This document shows positions 10,325 through 21,515 of a DNA stretch of 64,000 nt, in pieces. The stretch is taken from the NCBI GenBank assembly GCA_947359465.1, contig OX375875.1, positions 10,447,038 through 10,511,037 of the forward strand. Direction: 5' to 3'. The notes below the pieces were generated by a model, which was given only the letters and a program-made list of their open reading frames with translations, made no database searches and was not told where the DNA came from. Each line of letters opens with the position of its first letter. The stretch's first letter is position 1. Source of the DNA: Metellina segmentata (taxonomy: Eukaryota; Arthropoda; Arachnida; Araneae; Tetragnathidae). A program made the position numbers and the translations under genes.

Positions 10325-11090
10325 CGTAATTAGGATAGTAGAACAACTCTTTTTGTACTTAAGATAGTGCAACAACTCTTAGAAAACTTAGGGTAGTATA
10401 CCCTTAGTTAACTTAGAATAGTACAACTCTTAATGCACTTACAATAGTAGAACAACTATTTTGTACATAGAATAGTATAGCAGCTCTTTTGTACTTAGGA
10501 TAGTACAACACTTAGTGTACTTAGGGAAGTTATAACTATTAATATACTTAGAATAGCACAACAACTCTTAGTGTACTTAGGGAAGTTATAACTATTAATG
10601 TACTTAGGGTAGTACAACTCTTTGTGTGTACTTAGGATAATACAACAACTATTTTTGTACTTAGGATAGTACAACAATTATTCGTATACTTAGGGTAGTT
10701 ATGACTCTTAGTGTATTTAGGATAGTACTGCTCTTAGTGTACTTAGAATAGTAGAACATCTCTTTTTGTATTTAGGATAGTACAACTCTTTTGTACTTAG
10801 GATAGTACAACAACTCGTAGTGTACTGAGGGTAGTATAAATCTTAGTGTGTGTGTATACTTTATATAGTACAGCTACTCTGTGTACTTAGGATAGTACAA
10901 CTACTCTGTGTACTTAGGATAATAAAATTTCTAGTGTGTGAGGATAGTATAACTCTTAGTGTACTTAGACAATCACAACTCTCGGTGTACAAAGGCAAAC
11001 ACAACTCTCAGTGCAGTGTACTAAACCTAAATCAACTCTTAGCGACAGGATAGTACAACTTGTAGTTTACATTTTATTGTATAAGTTAGT
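10325..11090. repeat. Degenerate minisatellite, unit about 28-30 bp
   Basis: Around 25 or more imperfect units of the type GTACTTAGGATAGTACAAC followed by AACTCTTAGT. Units vary in length and sequence, so the array is old. No gene is supported inside it. Confidence 0.9.
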
Positions 11091-11159
11091 TCTACTTATA
11101 CTATAGTTAGGCGAGGATAACTATCAATGTACTTACGATACTACATCTCTTCCTGACAG

Positions 11160-11848
11160 GATAATACAAATTTGAATCAATGTAAATAAATATATTTACA
11201 GTGCACTCCAGTTGGTATTTTTATGTGAGCCCCCATAGAACTATTATGCATATTAATAATAGCTACGGGGTCTCAGATAAAGCATCAAAAACAAGCCTGT
11301 TAGCGAGTATTTAACCACATCCTGACTGAAAGTCCTTTCTGCATACCTCTCCCCTACATAGAACACGAAAGAACACAGTATAACTCATCATTTCGACGAT
11401 AATTAACGAAATCTGGAAACAGTTACAATTACTATCAAAGAAAACGAAGAGTGCAGATTATACGCATGGAAAACTAATGCCCGCTTGCTTCGCTTTCGCA
11501 CTAGACTACAAATGAGCAGAGGACTGCATAATTTCGAATAGACAGAGTACGAGGTCTTGTTCACGGGCTCTTCTTTTTTTGTGTCACGCTCTGCTAGTTC
11601 GCGTAATTAACCACACGGGGAAAATTAGTTTTTCACCGTGCAGTGTCGTCTTCCAGAAAACATGTGATATTTCATTTACTTTTGCATACATGAATAAATA
11701 AAATACTTTTCAATAAGTCCAGAGCAAGAATCTTGTAATGTCATTTTTTTAGAAAGTTCTTAATTGATCCGATTGAATGAATTATTATGTGCATCCGAGA
11801 TGGTAATATACGAGTCCATATAATCTGTCACGATACAGCGAGGTAGTT
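11160..11848. other. Intergenic, nothing recognised
   Basis: Mixed-composition unique sequence without open frames or repeat matches I can name. Confidence 0.4.
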
Positions 11849-11920
11849 CGCATCTTACTGGAGCAACACGACGGGCTATTGACGGCAGCCGGGATCAATT
11901 CAGAAGGGAAAGATCATTTA
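11849..11920 (-). mobile_element. SINE tail fragment
   Basis: Reverse-oriented CTGGAGCAACACGACGGGCT with adjoining GGGATCAATTC and GGGAAAGATC. Only the 3' part remains. Confidence 0.7.
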
Positions 11921-11933
11921 GTGTAAACTATCC

Positions 11934-11969
11934 GAAAATTAGTGTCTCCTACAGGAGACACTAATTTTC
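11934..11969. repeat. Perfect 17-bp-stem hairpin
   Basis: GAAAATTAGTGTCTCCT is followed after AC by its exact reverse complement. It sits 14 bp from the SINE fragment's end. Purpose unknown. Confidence 0.9.
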
Positions 11970-12428
11970 TCATACTATGACATAGGACTTTTAAAGCTTA
12001 ACAATAATTATGTCCTTTAAAAAAACTCTATTTAAGGTATGTAATCCTATATTAAAAAAAATTAATAAAATTAACAGTCAAAAGTATAAACACTTACCGA
12101 TGTGCATGCGAGTAATTTTGCTTCTTTCATATGACACCATTTTCATATAACTGTTAATGAACTACAAATAATATTCTATCTAAAAATAAGAGTGCTATAA
12201 AATACTGACATTTATTGACAACATGTAGCACTAATTGAAACATATCTAGAAGCAATTTATTTCACGAGGCAATTTTTTTAAAGTACTGTTCGGTGTCTCA
12301 AACATGCGACGCCAGGACTGAGGAGGATATATATTATAGCATCGCGTAATAAATGTATAAATGGACAGTGCATTGTCAGGGCTTTCATTTGTAAAGTGTT
12401 TCATGTGAAAAGTTTTCTGACGTGATTA
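11970..12428. other. AT-rich, probable 5' flank of Tc1 pseudogene
   Basis: Mostly A+T-rich. The part from about 12290 likely includes the upstream region of the transposase fossil that starts at 12429, but no terminal repeat was found. Confidence 0.35.
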
Positions 12429-13279
12429 TGGTCTCACGACTGGAATTAACAGAATTTAAACGCTGAATGATAGTTGGAGCTAGACGCATAGGGCATTCCA
12501 TTTCTAAAATTGTTAGGGAATTTAACATTCCTCCATCCACAGTGTCAAGAGTGTGCCGAGAAAATATAATTTCCCCATGGACAACGTACCTCCAACCATG
12601 GACAACGTAGTGATCGACCGTGGTTACTTAATGACCAAGACCAGCGACTTGTGCGTAGAGTAGTCAGTGTTAACAGACAAGCAGCAATGCGTGATATAAC
12701 AGCATCCATCAATGTGGGACATAGGACAGACGTGTCTATGAGGACAGTGCTTCGAAATTTGGCATTGTTGGGATATAGCAGCAGAAAACTGATTCGAGTG
12801 CCCTTACTAACAACACGCCATCGGCTGCAGCACCTCAGCTGGGCTCGTGAACATATCGGTTGAAGACCTTAGACGACTGGAAAAACGTTGCTTGGTAAGA
12901 TGAGTCACTATCCCAGTTGTTAAGAGTTGATGGGAGTGTTCGAGTGTGGCGCAGACCCCCCGAGGCCATGGACCCAAGTTTCCAACAAGGCTCTGTGCAA
13001 GCTTCTGTTGGCTCTATAATGGCATGGGCAGCTTTTACATGGCATGTACTGGGTCCTCCGGTCAAACTCAACCAATCATTGACTGGCAATGGTTATGATC
13101 CTCTACTTGGAGACCATTTGCAACTCTTCATAAACTTCATGTACCCAAACAACGATGGAATTTTCCAGGATGACAATTCATCCTGTCATCGGGACAAAAT
13201 CGTTCGTGATTGGTTTGAGGAACATTCTGGACAATGCCAGTGGATTATTGGGCCACCAGTTAGTGTCGCAACCGTCTAA
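12429..13279 (+). pseudogene. Tc1-like transposase pseudogene, C-terminus lost
   Basis: The frame starts MVSRLELTEFKR at 12429, with a stop two codons later in an otherwise good helix-turn-helix (IGHSISKIVREFNIPPSTVS). It continues after frameshifts as MRRVVSVNRQAAMRDITAS (12651-12863) with HRLQHLSWAREHIG. The third block (12917-13279) reads VRVWRRPPEAMDPS, then GIFQDDNSSCHRDKIVRDWF, with the second catalytic Asp. It ends before the expected SPDLNPIE motif, so the catalytic Glu is missing. The first Asp region (12870-12910) is damaged. Separate family from the other Tc1 copies here. Confidence 0.85.
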
Positions 13280-13317
13280 CAATTACTGTATATAAGAAGG
13301 TTGTAGTACAATATATT

Positions 13318-13600
13318 TCTCGCATGGAGCAACACAAAACGGGCTACTGAAGGTTGTATGGGATAATTCATGCAGTTAAAGATCCGAGAACAACGCCTCG
13401 TAATTTTGAACTGGGGTCAAATGACAAGGTCAACACCTGAGTTGAAACCTCACCTCTCCAAGCTTCCACGCCATGCCAGTGTGAGAACATTTGAGGATAC
13501 GACTTATTTAACATGCATTATCCTCCACAAGCACGGAGGTCTTTGGTCGGATGGAGTTTCGAATTCGAAACCCTCCAATTACTTATACGCAACTCTACTA
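13318..13600 (-). mobile_element. SINE with alternative head (diverged)
   Basis: Body and tail match the common SINE in reverse (GGAGCAACACAAAACGGGCT; CTCCAAGCTTCCACGCCA). The head differs: after TGAGAACATTTGAGGATACG it reads through to GGAGTTTCGAATTCGAAACC instead of the usual GGTTGGTCGGC end. Compare 33073 and 25187. Confidence 0.75.
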
Positions 13601-13654
13601 ACTTTGCTGTAGGATCTAACCGTGAGCAATTCGTACCATCCATTTACCATCCAA

Positions 13655-13835
13655 GTGGTTTTGATGAGATATCTCGTCTATAAAGATCTCACCACTTTCG
13701 CTTATGACTGAGATATCTCGTTAAGAGGACCAGTTAAAGATCTGGTCAGTTTTCTTACATTAACGAGATATCTCGCCCATCAAGATCTGGTCAGTTTTTT
13801 CTAATGACGAGATACATCGTAGAGACAACTACCAG
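13655..13835 (+). repeat. Dispersed GATATCTCG-family repeat
   Basis: Begins CAAGTGGTTTTGATGAGATA and ends near GAGACAACTACCAG. Inside are three GAGATATCTCG blocks spaced 44-55 bp, each followed by AAGATCTGGTCAG or a variant. Its internal unit is the reverse complement of the 45-bp satellite monomer at 1-865. Non-coding. Confidence 0.8.
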
Positions 13836-14177
13836 AAGCGATAAAGAGAAAACTGAAATTAAGCCCTAGTGAAGACCTATATTGAGCATTTATGTCGGTA
13901 ATTTACCGAAATTGGGAACGTTGGTAATTGGAAAACCTAAATTCGTCATACCTAAAGCAACGCTAACATTGACAATGGTTTTAAATAAAGCACGTAATTG
14001 TGTACAAGAAGGCAGTCATAAGTAAATGGAGCAGTAACAGTAAAGCTATCAATATAGGGATCACAATACACAACCCAAATCGTACCTTGGTAACATGCTT
14101 CGTCCTACTGAGCTCTCTTTCCCACTTTTGTTGTGTGATTGAATTCCATCTTACTCCTCAAAAATGACTCACTAGCC
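13836..14177. other. Intergenic, nothing recognised
   Basis: Unique sequence between two repeats with no gene signal. Confidence 0.4.
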
Positions 14178-14913
14178 TTAAGGGGGTCCGGGACACATTG
14201 AAAAAAAAATTTTATTAATTAATTTAGAATTTTGAATTTTTTTGTACTGATTACACATCTAACAAATAAGCAAAATCACAACACAAAATTTTTCCAAAAG
14301 TTTTTTTAAAATTTTAAATTAAAATGTTTTGAAAAAAAGAGGGTTCATTTTAAATTGCTAAAACTCAAATTATTCTTGATCAATTTTCAAAATTCTTGCA
14401 GTAAATTATTCACAAATTTATAAACTTTAATTTTGATTCAGCAATTTAAAAAATATTAATTTAATAAAAAATAAAAAATATTTGAATGAAAATGTTCGAA
14501 ATTTTTAAGGTACTTTTTTTTTTAAGTCATATTTTTAAAAGTAAATATTTGTTTCAAATTTGCTGAATCAGAATTAAAGTATAATGTTTGAAAAAGATAT
14601 ATTCCAAATTTCAACCCTTAAACTTTGTTGGTTTTCGACTTATAGCAATTTGAATACAGGAAATCTTGAAAAAATGTATCATGGAGAAAAACGCAATTAA
14701 AGTTTTAAAGACAAATGTTGTTGCCATGACAACAACTGTCAAGAGTGTTAGATTTTCAAAACAACGCACCACAAAAATTATTATATCTCCAGTTCTAATT
14801 AAGATACAAACATGATTTAGACGTCATTTAAAGCAGAAAAACACAGATAATTTCTTAAAATAATAAAAAAAAATTCGAAAATGTGACGATTTTTGTGTCC
14901 CGGACCCCCTTAA
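14178..14913. mobile_element. TTAA-flanked 728-bp element with GGGGGTCCGGGACACA ends
   Basis: Element 14182-14909 lies between two TTAA (14178-14181 and 14910-14913). The first 16 bp, GGGGGTCCGGGACACA, are exactly inverted at the right end. The interior is A/T-rich with no open frame. TTAA duplication is the hallmark of piggyBac-type insertion, so this is best read as a non-autonomous TTAA element. Confidence 0.85.
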
Positions 14914-15861
14914 GTGGAGATAAAAATCCATTCCATTAACCGCGAAATATTACCATGGTAATAGAGTAGAGTGAGAGAGCAAAAAAGGATTTTGATTATT
15001 TTTCAAAAGAAGAGTACAGTAGTTCGCAGTCGAATATTATAGTAATAGTTTTACTAACAATAATTATGAGTTTCATAAATAAAAAGCGTTCTATACCCAA
15101 TGCTTATTGAAACCGTATGGAATATTTTTCTAAAAATTAAAACGTACTAAAGAAAATTTGTTGATAGTTCAACATTCAAGATGAAATTGTAAAATAGTAT
15201 CTGCCTACTTTACCAGCTTTCAAGAAAAAGGATTTTTAATAATAAAAAATAGCTAATTTATCTACCAATAATTTCTATTCTCAAAAACGTAACACTTTTA
15301 TTTTTCGATTTCCACACAATGATTTCTTTCCCAAGTTTGGAAGGCGTTTTTTTGTTTTTAAATCTTCGTAAAAAAAGGGAAACAAATTACTAAGAATTGT
15401 CGAGGAACACTCAGGGAATTCCATTACGTACTTTTTTACATAATTTCGTTCTATGTTTTTCCCAGGAGTATTGACACGAAGCTGTGCATGAAAAAGGTCG
15501 ATTCTAATGTTAGTTGAAAGTTCTTGGGTTTCTTTCTCTCTCTTTAGCTGTCAGCTGAGCCAGATGGTGAGATTTTCACTTTTTTTCCTAGAATAAAGTA
15601 TTCTGCAGCAAAAACATGTGTTACGTATTTTTTTGTTCTTAAGCACGTTTCGGCTTTAGGAAATAGAAGTGACGATGTTAAACTGCTAATGCAATTTTTA
15701 TAAGAAAAAAAAGTAAAGGTAGAATATTCTTTCGCACACATATTTTAAGTATTGATCTTTCTTTAATGTTTTTTTTTTGGAAACATTTAATTACATCGCC
15801 GTTTGCCATTTTCTCTCCGTGTTCTTTTTTATTAATATTATTATTTTGTCTTAGAACATAA

Positions 15862-15863
<2 letters not shown>
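14914..15863. other. AT-rich intergenic
   Basis: No gene, ends or repeats recognised. Small open frames near 15544-15977 overlap the microsatellite and look accidental. Confidence 0.4.
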
Positions 15864-15921
<58 letters not shown>

Positions 15922-15922
15922 A
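15864..15922. repeat. (CT)n(GT)n compound microsatellite
   Basis: Uninterrupted CT dinucleotides switch into a short GT run. Confidence 0.98.
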
Positions 15923-16212
15923 ACGTACAAGAAAAATATTCTTGTGTGTGATACAAAATTATATTACTTTTATTCAAGAACTACTTTTAAATATTTAAAA
16001 ACCGATTGCAAAATTATGAAAAGAAGCAAAAATCATTTAGTAACATCATTATTTCTTACAAGGTTTTCAAATTTCGTGTTTTATTTAAAACCGTAAATGT
16101 AAACGTTTTAATAAAAGTACTTCTGCGAACTGAGTTTTTGGAATTTGAATTCATAATTCAAAAATCTAACTTAATATGGCATATAACTCTGCAAGCTTAA
16201 AAAGCTGAAATA

Positions 16213-16998
16213 TACTCTATAACAAAACAAAATCACCGCACCAAAAAGGAGTTGTCCAATTACGATAAAAATCGGTGGATGTGAAGAACATACGTAGAAT
16301 AACAAACGAGTAAAATTTAAGAACAATTGAATGATTTATTTCATAGTTTGACCGCTACACAGGGAGGAAGTCAGTACTGTGTTGGTCCACCTCTGGCCTG
16401 GATGCGTTACCCGGCATGGCATAGACTGAAAATATTCCCGGATGGTGCCCTGCGGAATTTCCTGCCAAATCGTCTCCAATTATCGGGCTAAAGGGTCAAC
16501 TTTCCGGGATGGTTGCAATCGCCTTCCCATAACGTCACAAATGTGCTCTATGGGAGAGAAATCAGGAGACCTAGCTGGTCAAGGAAGGGTTGGGAAAGCT
16601 TGGAGACGATTCATAGCAACACGTGCCGTGTGCTGGCGGGCATTATCTTGTTGAAAAGTAAGTCCGGGGTGTTGCAAAAGGAATGGTAACACAATCGGTC
16701 GTAGAATGTCGTTTACCTACCGCTGTGCTGTAAGTGTGCCAGAATAAGGGCTATCAAAGAACGCACTCTTGATCATAACGCCATGTTGTGTGCATGTGTG
16801 GCGTGCGGTAATAAGCTCAGGATCTCAGGACGTCTCCTGACACATCTACGATTGTCGTCAGAAGACAGTTGGAAACGGGACACTCGTCACTAAACACTAT
16901 ATGTCCCCAGTTAGCGCCGTTCCTAGTGGATCGAGCCCGACAACACTTAATTCTGTACCTTCTTCGTGCGTAGATTTTTTTGTTGTTATAATGTGTAT
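16213..16998 (-). mobile_element. Tc1-like element B: same shortened structure as A
   Basis: Ends TATACTCTATAACAAAAC (left) and GTTATAATGTGTATA (right). On the minus strand, just inside the end, come the conserved junction and NGANWGHIVFSDECPVS. Then LTFQQDNARQHTARVAMN (near 16620-16670), SPDFSPIEHICDVMGRRL (near 16530) and IWQEIPQGTIREYFQSMPG (near 16440). All three DDE positions are represented, but stops and frameshifts break the frame. The N-terminal half is absent, as in A and C. Confidence 0.85.
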
Positions 16999-17044
16999 AT
17001 AAATGTACATTTAACGAAATCTCAAAACACTTCCGTTTTACAAG

Positions 17045-17135
17045 CTGCCAACTGACACTCTCCATTAAGGATTGATCCCTGACCGTCATCAATAGCCCGT
17101 TGTGTTGCTCTAGTGGGACGTAAAACCAACATACT
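17045..17135 (+). mobile_element. SINE tail fragment
   Basis: GGATTGATCCCTGACCGTCA then CAATAGCCCGTTGTGTTGCT and a degraded GTGGGACGTAAAA end. Confidence 0.8.
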
Positions 17136-17404
17136 AACATACTTTCTATATTCACCATTCAGTCTTCGATCGAGTTCCCAAACTGAGACTCGTTGTTAGT
17201 TTAATACTAATGTACTTCTTTCTCAGAAGCATGTGAACGAACCCCTAACTGAACAGATTGTAAATTCTACGAACGTTCTGCTTGCCATTTCGCTCGTATT
17301 TTTCTCACTCGGTTTTTGTTAACTTCCATTGCTGCTTAGATACTTCAACCCTTAAGAATTTGTCCACTATTAATTTATGTTCACAATGTCGATGTATTCT
17401 GTCT

Positions 17405-17605
17405 TAACCCTCCAAATGGTTTCGTCGAGATATCTCGTCCTTCAAAATATGATCAGTTTTGCTGATGATGGGTAATCTCCACATGAAGAATTGACGATAT
17501 TTCTATGGTAACGAGATTAAAATCTGGTAAGTCTTTTGTTGACGAAATATCTAGTCCATCAAGATCTGGTCAGATTTGCCCTAATGACGAGATGCCTTGT
17601 AGAGA
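17405..17605 (+). repeat. Dispersed GATATCTCG-family repeat
   Basis: CCAAATGGTTTCGTCGAGAT start, several degraded blocks, then CATCAAGATCTGGTCAG and GACGAGATGCCTTGTAGAGA end. A SINE fragment follows immediately. Confidence 0.75.
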
Positions 17606-17685
17606 CCTTTCCATTTGGGATTAATCCCGAACCGTCACCAATAGCCCGTTGGCTTACTCCAGTATGACGTTAATTAAAAATACCA
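17606..17685 (+). mobile_element. SINE tail fragment
   Basis: TTGGGATTAATCCCGAACCG and CAATAGCCCGTTGGCTTACT with a TATGACGTTAATTAAAAATA end. It abuts the repeat at 17405-17605, suggesting insertion at its edge. Confidence 0.8.
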
Positions 17686-17794
17686 TATACAACAGCTCGT
17701 TGAGACAATGACCTGTAGGTTTTATTAATAGCTTGTTTTAATTCTTGCGAACTGGGTCTATGAATGCCTTGTTTTAATACACTTTTGGCTTTGC

Positions 17795-17900
17795 TTTACG
17801 GCTCAAAGATCATATTTGAACAAGCTGTGTCAAACAAATGACAGACAACGTCAAGTAATGAACTGATGCACACTCGTGAAGTTTTACTGACACATAAGAG
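17795..17900 (+). repeat. Dispersed repeat D
   Basis: ATCATATTTGAACAAGCTG then ACAACGTCAAGTAATG and TGAAGTTTTACTGACACATA, the longest clear copy in the window. Confidence 0.6.
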
Positions 17901-18021
17901 AGAAAATATACACAGTGTAAGTTAAATTTATGGAACATGTACCAGCTGAGACTTTCGGATATTGCTGAGGCAGTGAGCAAGCTGGCTGAGCCACTGTGGC
18001 CCTATTCTTCTGATACGATAT

Positions 18022-18588
18022 TCGCTATTTGAATAAAGTATTCGGACACTTTTTCAGAAAAAGTGCTTTATTATTCTAATTAGTGACGGGTAGGCCCTTC
18101 CTTTGCTTGTACTGCAGTTGCAACAAGTCGAGGCATACTTTCCACACGTTTTTTGTAAGTGTGGGCATGAATAGCTCGCCAAGCCTCTTGCAAGGTTCTG
18201 AAGAGATTGTTGTGAAGATGGGCGTGCGTGGCGGTGTCGTATTCGTCGTAACAGTTTTTCCCACAAGGGCTCGATCGGATTGAGATCGGGACTCTGAACA
18301 GACCAGTCGAGCAAATTCACTTCGTTTTCAGGAAAACAGTCCAACACACGTTTTGCAGTATGACATGGAGCTCGATCCTGTTGGAAGAAACAACCATCAT
18401 AGCCGTAGTATCGCTGTACTGTACGCAAGGCCGAATGATCCTGAACGTCGAGGTACACGTCATTATTCATGGTACTAGGTGCATAAAGCAATACGCATAG
18501 TCCTAAACAGGAAAAACAACCCCACACTAAGATGGAACCCCCTCCGAAATTCTGCAGTGTCCATAAACTTTTGTTCATATAGTGTACA
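18022..18588 (-). mobile_element. Shortened Tc1-like element, second family, copy 1
   Basis: About 570 bp. The outer ends are inverted relatives: minus-strand 5' end TACACTATATGAACAAAAGT, and the 3' end is the complement of TTCGCTATTTGAATAAAGTA. About 30 bp inside the 5' end the frame enters the middle of a transposase (FGGGSILVWGCFS). Copy 2 at 58818 joins at the same place. Confidence 0.85.
18054..18578 (-). pseudogene. C-terminal half of Tc1 transposase, frame still open
   Basis: A 174-codon frame starts in the terminal repeat. It reads GGGSILVWGCFSCLGL, then CFFQQDRAPCHTAKRVLDCF (second catalytic Asp), then SVQSPDLNPIEPLWEKLLRR (catalytic Glu). It ends KGRAYPSLIRIIKHFF with a stop just before the other terminal repeat. 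The helix-turn-helix and first Asp are absent, so it cannot be a working transposase. No internal stop is present, so it is either young or under some constraint; I favour young. Confidence 0.85.
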
Positions 18589-20061
18589 TAACAATAGAAT
18601 TACTTGTCATGCATGTCAGTATATTTTATATACCTGATATTTATTCCTTGGACTTAAGCATTTGTTTAATACTAACTCTGTAAGTATACATATTGTATAT
18701 TTCAAAAGCATGCATTTTTTTTTATTCAGAAACAAAGAAGTGGTTGGATACAATATGAGATAGGTATTTATTCACATGAAACTGCTAGAAAAAAAGGTTT
18801 CGTTGTATTTTACAGGCATACCAAGTAAAAACATTTATAGCAAACGGTATATTATTTCTTAACACATATTTTTTACACAAAGATTACACATATTTTTCCA
18901 ATACAATGCAGTACTTTCTTTTTGAAATTATAAATTTTTTTACGGCACTTGAATACATTTTCTCGTTTTCTCAAACTCTTAATAAATAGTTTCAGTCGAT
19001 GAAAATAAAATTATTTTAACGCTTTCGTGTAATTGTCACTAAGAATGTATGCACACATTGTTAAAGACTCCTATTTCAACTGATAATTCATGTTGAAAGA
19101 TGATAATTTTTCTAAAACCAAACCTGACCCTTTTTATAGATAATAGCTGACTGTTTTTTACAGCAGATTTTCTCATTGAGTGATTAACGATATCAAAATT
19201 TTTTAGTTTTATTTGTTAGCTAAAGGCATTTTTTAAGGAACTTTCAGCGCTAATTACAAAAATTTCCCATTGTGAAATTCTATACAAAGTAAGGCGATCT
19301 CAGACAGTAATTTTCATTTCCGATTCATCTCCCAAATTCTAATAATGAATACAGTTCCAGTTATGCTTCCCATTTTTTCTCTTAGAAATAAAAGAAAGAA
19401 CTAAACATATCTGTTTTCCAACAATATAATTTATATGGAATTGCAAAATAAATAGTTTCATTCTTCATTTAGCTTCGAATTACAACGCATTCATTTCTTA
19501 ATATAGTTATTTAAAAAAGTAATAAAAAATTTTGTTTTAATATTTTCAGTACAAAAAGTAAAAATTAACTATCATTTCTAGGATTTATTCTACTAGAGAG
19601 GCAGGCTTATAATTATTATAACTGATAACCAGTTGCATATTTAAGTTTCTTTTACTTTTAAAAAATTTTGGAATATTCTAATATTTTTTAACTAAATAAA
19701 TTTTTATTTTAATAATGCTTTCAATTTGTAACTCTTAAATACGAGATTTTTGGTTAATCGAATTATAAATATCCATTTCAAAGTAGTTCACAAAATCAAT
19801 TTCGATTTTTTTTAAATTCTCATTGCTTAATATAAAAGTGACTGTAAGAATGATTCTAAACAGAATTCAGAATTTCTTACCTTGTACTATTGCTGCTATT
19901 CCAGAAATGTTATGTAGAATATCTGGCAGAACTAATCATAGTAACTGGTTCTAACTAGGTTTTAGGACTCTATTTTCTATAGTATAAGGAATGATGACCT
20001 TAAGAGGCAATATTACTTTCGTCACCGTCATATTGGATGTAATGACGAACTATCCTAGATG
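18589..20061. other. AT-rich intergenic, about 1.5 kb
   Basis: Homopolymer-rich sequence with no open frame over 60 codons and no element ends recognised. Confidence 0.5.
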
Positions 20062-20391
20062 GTAATTTTGTAACTAGCTAACTTCCTACTAGAGCAACAC
20101 AACGGGCTATTGACGACGGTTCGGGATCAGTCCCTGAAAGGACAGATCCGAGGACAAAACCTCGTAATTTTGAACCACGGTCAGATGACGAAGCAACACC
20201 TGAGCTAGCACTCCACTCTCCAAACTTCCACGCCAACCCAACGTGAGGACTTTCGGCCACGACAGATTTAAGGTACACCTGCCGCCTCTACACCATACGC
20301 TTACAAACATACATGCCCGAACCCGGATTCGAACCAGAAACCTTCCTATCTAGAGGCTAACACCTTAACCACTATACCGGTTGGTCGGCTT
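20062..20391 (-). mobile_element. Full-length tRNA-headed SINE
   Basis: Reverse orientation. Runs from the AT-rich tail and CTAGAGCAACACAACGGGCT to the head end ACCGGTTGGTCGGC. The B-box complement GGATTCGAACC lies near 20325. Close to the copies at 28596 and 29105. Confidence 0.9.
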
Positions 20392-20696
20392 TTTTTATAT
20401 GGACATAAAGGACAGATTTTTAAAAATACTTTTTTAAATACTAAGGATTTAAAAAATAATTTTTAGATATTTAAAGATAATAAACCACTATAAAATGATT
20501 TCTACACTTCTTAACTGTGATAAATAATTTTTTATGCTGTCAGTATAATTATTCTCTTATTTTAATTTCTTCAATTATGGAGAATCTAAAAAGCGAAAAG
20601 GATGTGTTTTGAAAAACTTGTATATTTAATAATGATCCACACTTAAAATACAACCATTTTAAATAAAATAAACAAGTTCACGTATGCTAGTTTAAA
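20392..20696. other. AT-rich spacer between SINEs
   Basis: Nothing recognised. Confidence 0.4.
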
Positions 20697-20882
20697 TTTG
20701 GCGTGGTGCGGAAGATTGGTGAGTGCGGTTCCAGCTCAGGTGTTGCCTCGTCATCTGACCGTGGTTCAAAATTACAATGTGTTGTCTTCAGATCTTTCCC
20801 TTAACGGATTGATCCCGTACCGTCGTCAATAGCCCGTTGTGTTGCTCTAGTACGACGTTAACTATACATTACCTTACCGGTT
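20697..20882 (+). mobile_element. SINE, 5'-truncated
   Basis: From GGCGTGGTGCGGAAGATTGG through CGTCATCTGACCGTGGTTCA to TCTAGTACGACGTTAACTA. The head is missing. Confidence 0.85.
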
Positions 20883-20986
20883 GCTAATCCGTTCCTCTTA
20901 TAAACCGGGCTACCGCAAACCTAAACCTCTTGCAGAGGACTTGAATTTTAGAGTGCCGTGTGGAGGTGTGGTATTAAGTCGTTTTA

Positions 20987-21282
20987 ATTAACGTCGTACT
21001 ACATCAACACAACGTACTACTGTCGACAAACCGGTACACGGAAAGATTCGAGGGCAACACCAAGTCATTTTGAATCACAGTCATATGACGAGGCAACTCC
21101 TAAGCTGGCACCCAACTCACCAAACTTCTACTCAAACCCATCGTGAGGACTTTCGTTCATAACAGATTTAAGGTACCCGTCTCGAAACCATACGCCTACA
21201 AATATCCATGTACTAATCCGGATTCGAACCAGGAATATTCCGATCTAGTGACTAACACCTTAGCCACCAGATCGGTTGGCCC
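20987..21282 (-). mobile_element. SINE, near full length, diverged
   Basis: TTAATTAACGTCGTACTACA to CCAGATCGGTTGGCC, with GGATTCGAACC near 21220. Many substitutions mark it as older than the copy at 20062. Confidence 0.85.
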
Positions 21283-21301
21283 ATGTGGAAATGTGTTATT
21301 T

Positions 21302-21515
21302 GGTATTTTTAATTGATGTAGTTCTAGAGCAACACAACGGGCTGTAGACTACGGCCGAGATGAATTCCAAAGGGGAAAACGCAAGGACAATGCTACGTAA
21401 TTTTGAACCATTTGTGGAGACCACGACAGATTTGAGGTGCATCAACCACCTCTACGCCATACGCTTACGAACATCCATGCACTGACCCGGATTCGATCCA
21501 GGAACCTTCCGATCT
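21302..21515 (-). mobile_element. SINE with internal deletion
   Basis: Starts CTAGAGCAACACAACGGGCT. After TTTTGAACCA it jumps to GAGACCACGACAGATTTGAG, losing about 100 bp of body, and runs to CCTTCCGATCT in the head. Confidence 0.8.

Noticed and set aside
20078..20310. Minus-strand frames reading WRGSLESGV and LAWKFGEWGASS
   Set aside because: These recur in every SINE body copy and reflect the SINE sequence, not a protein.
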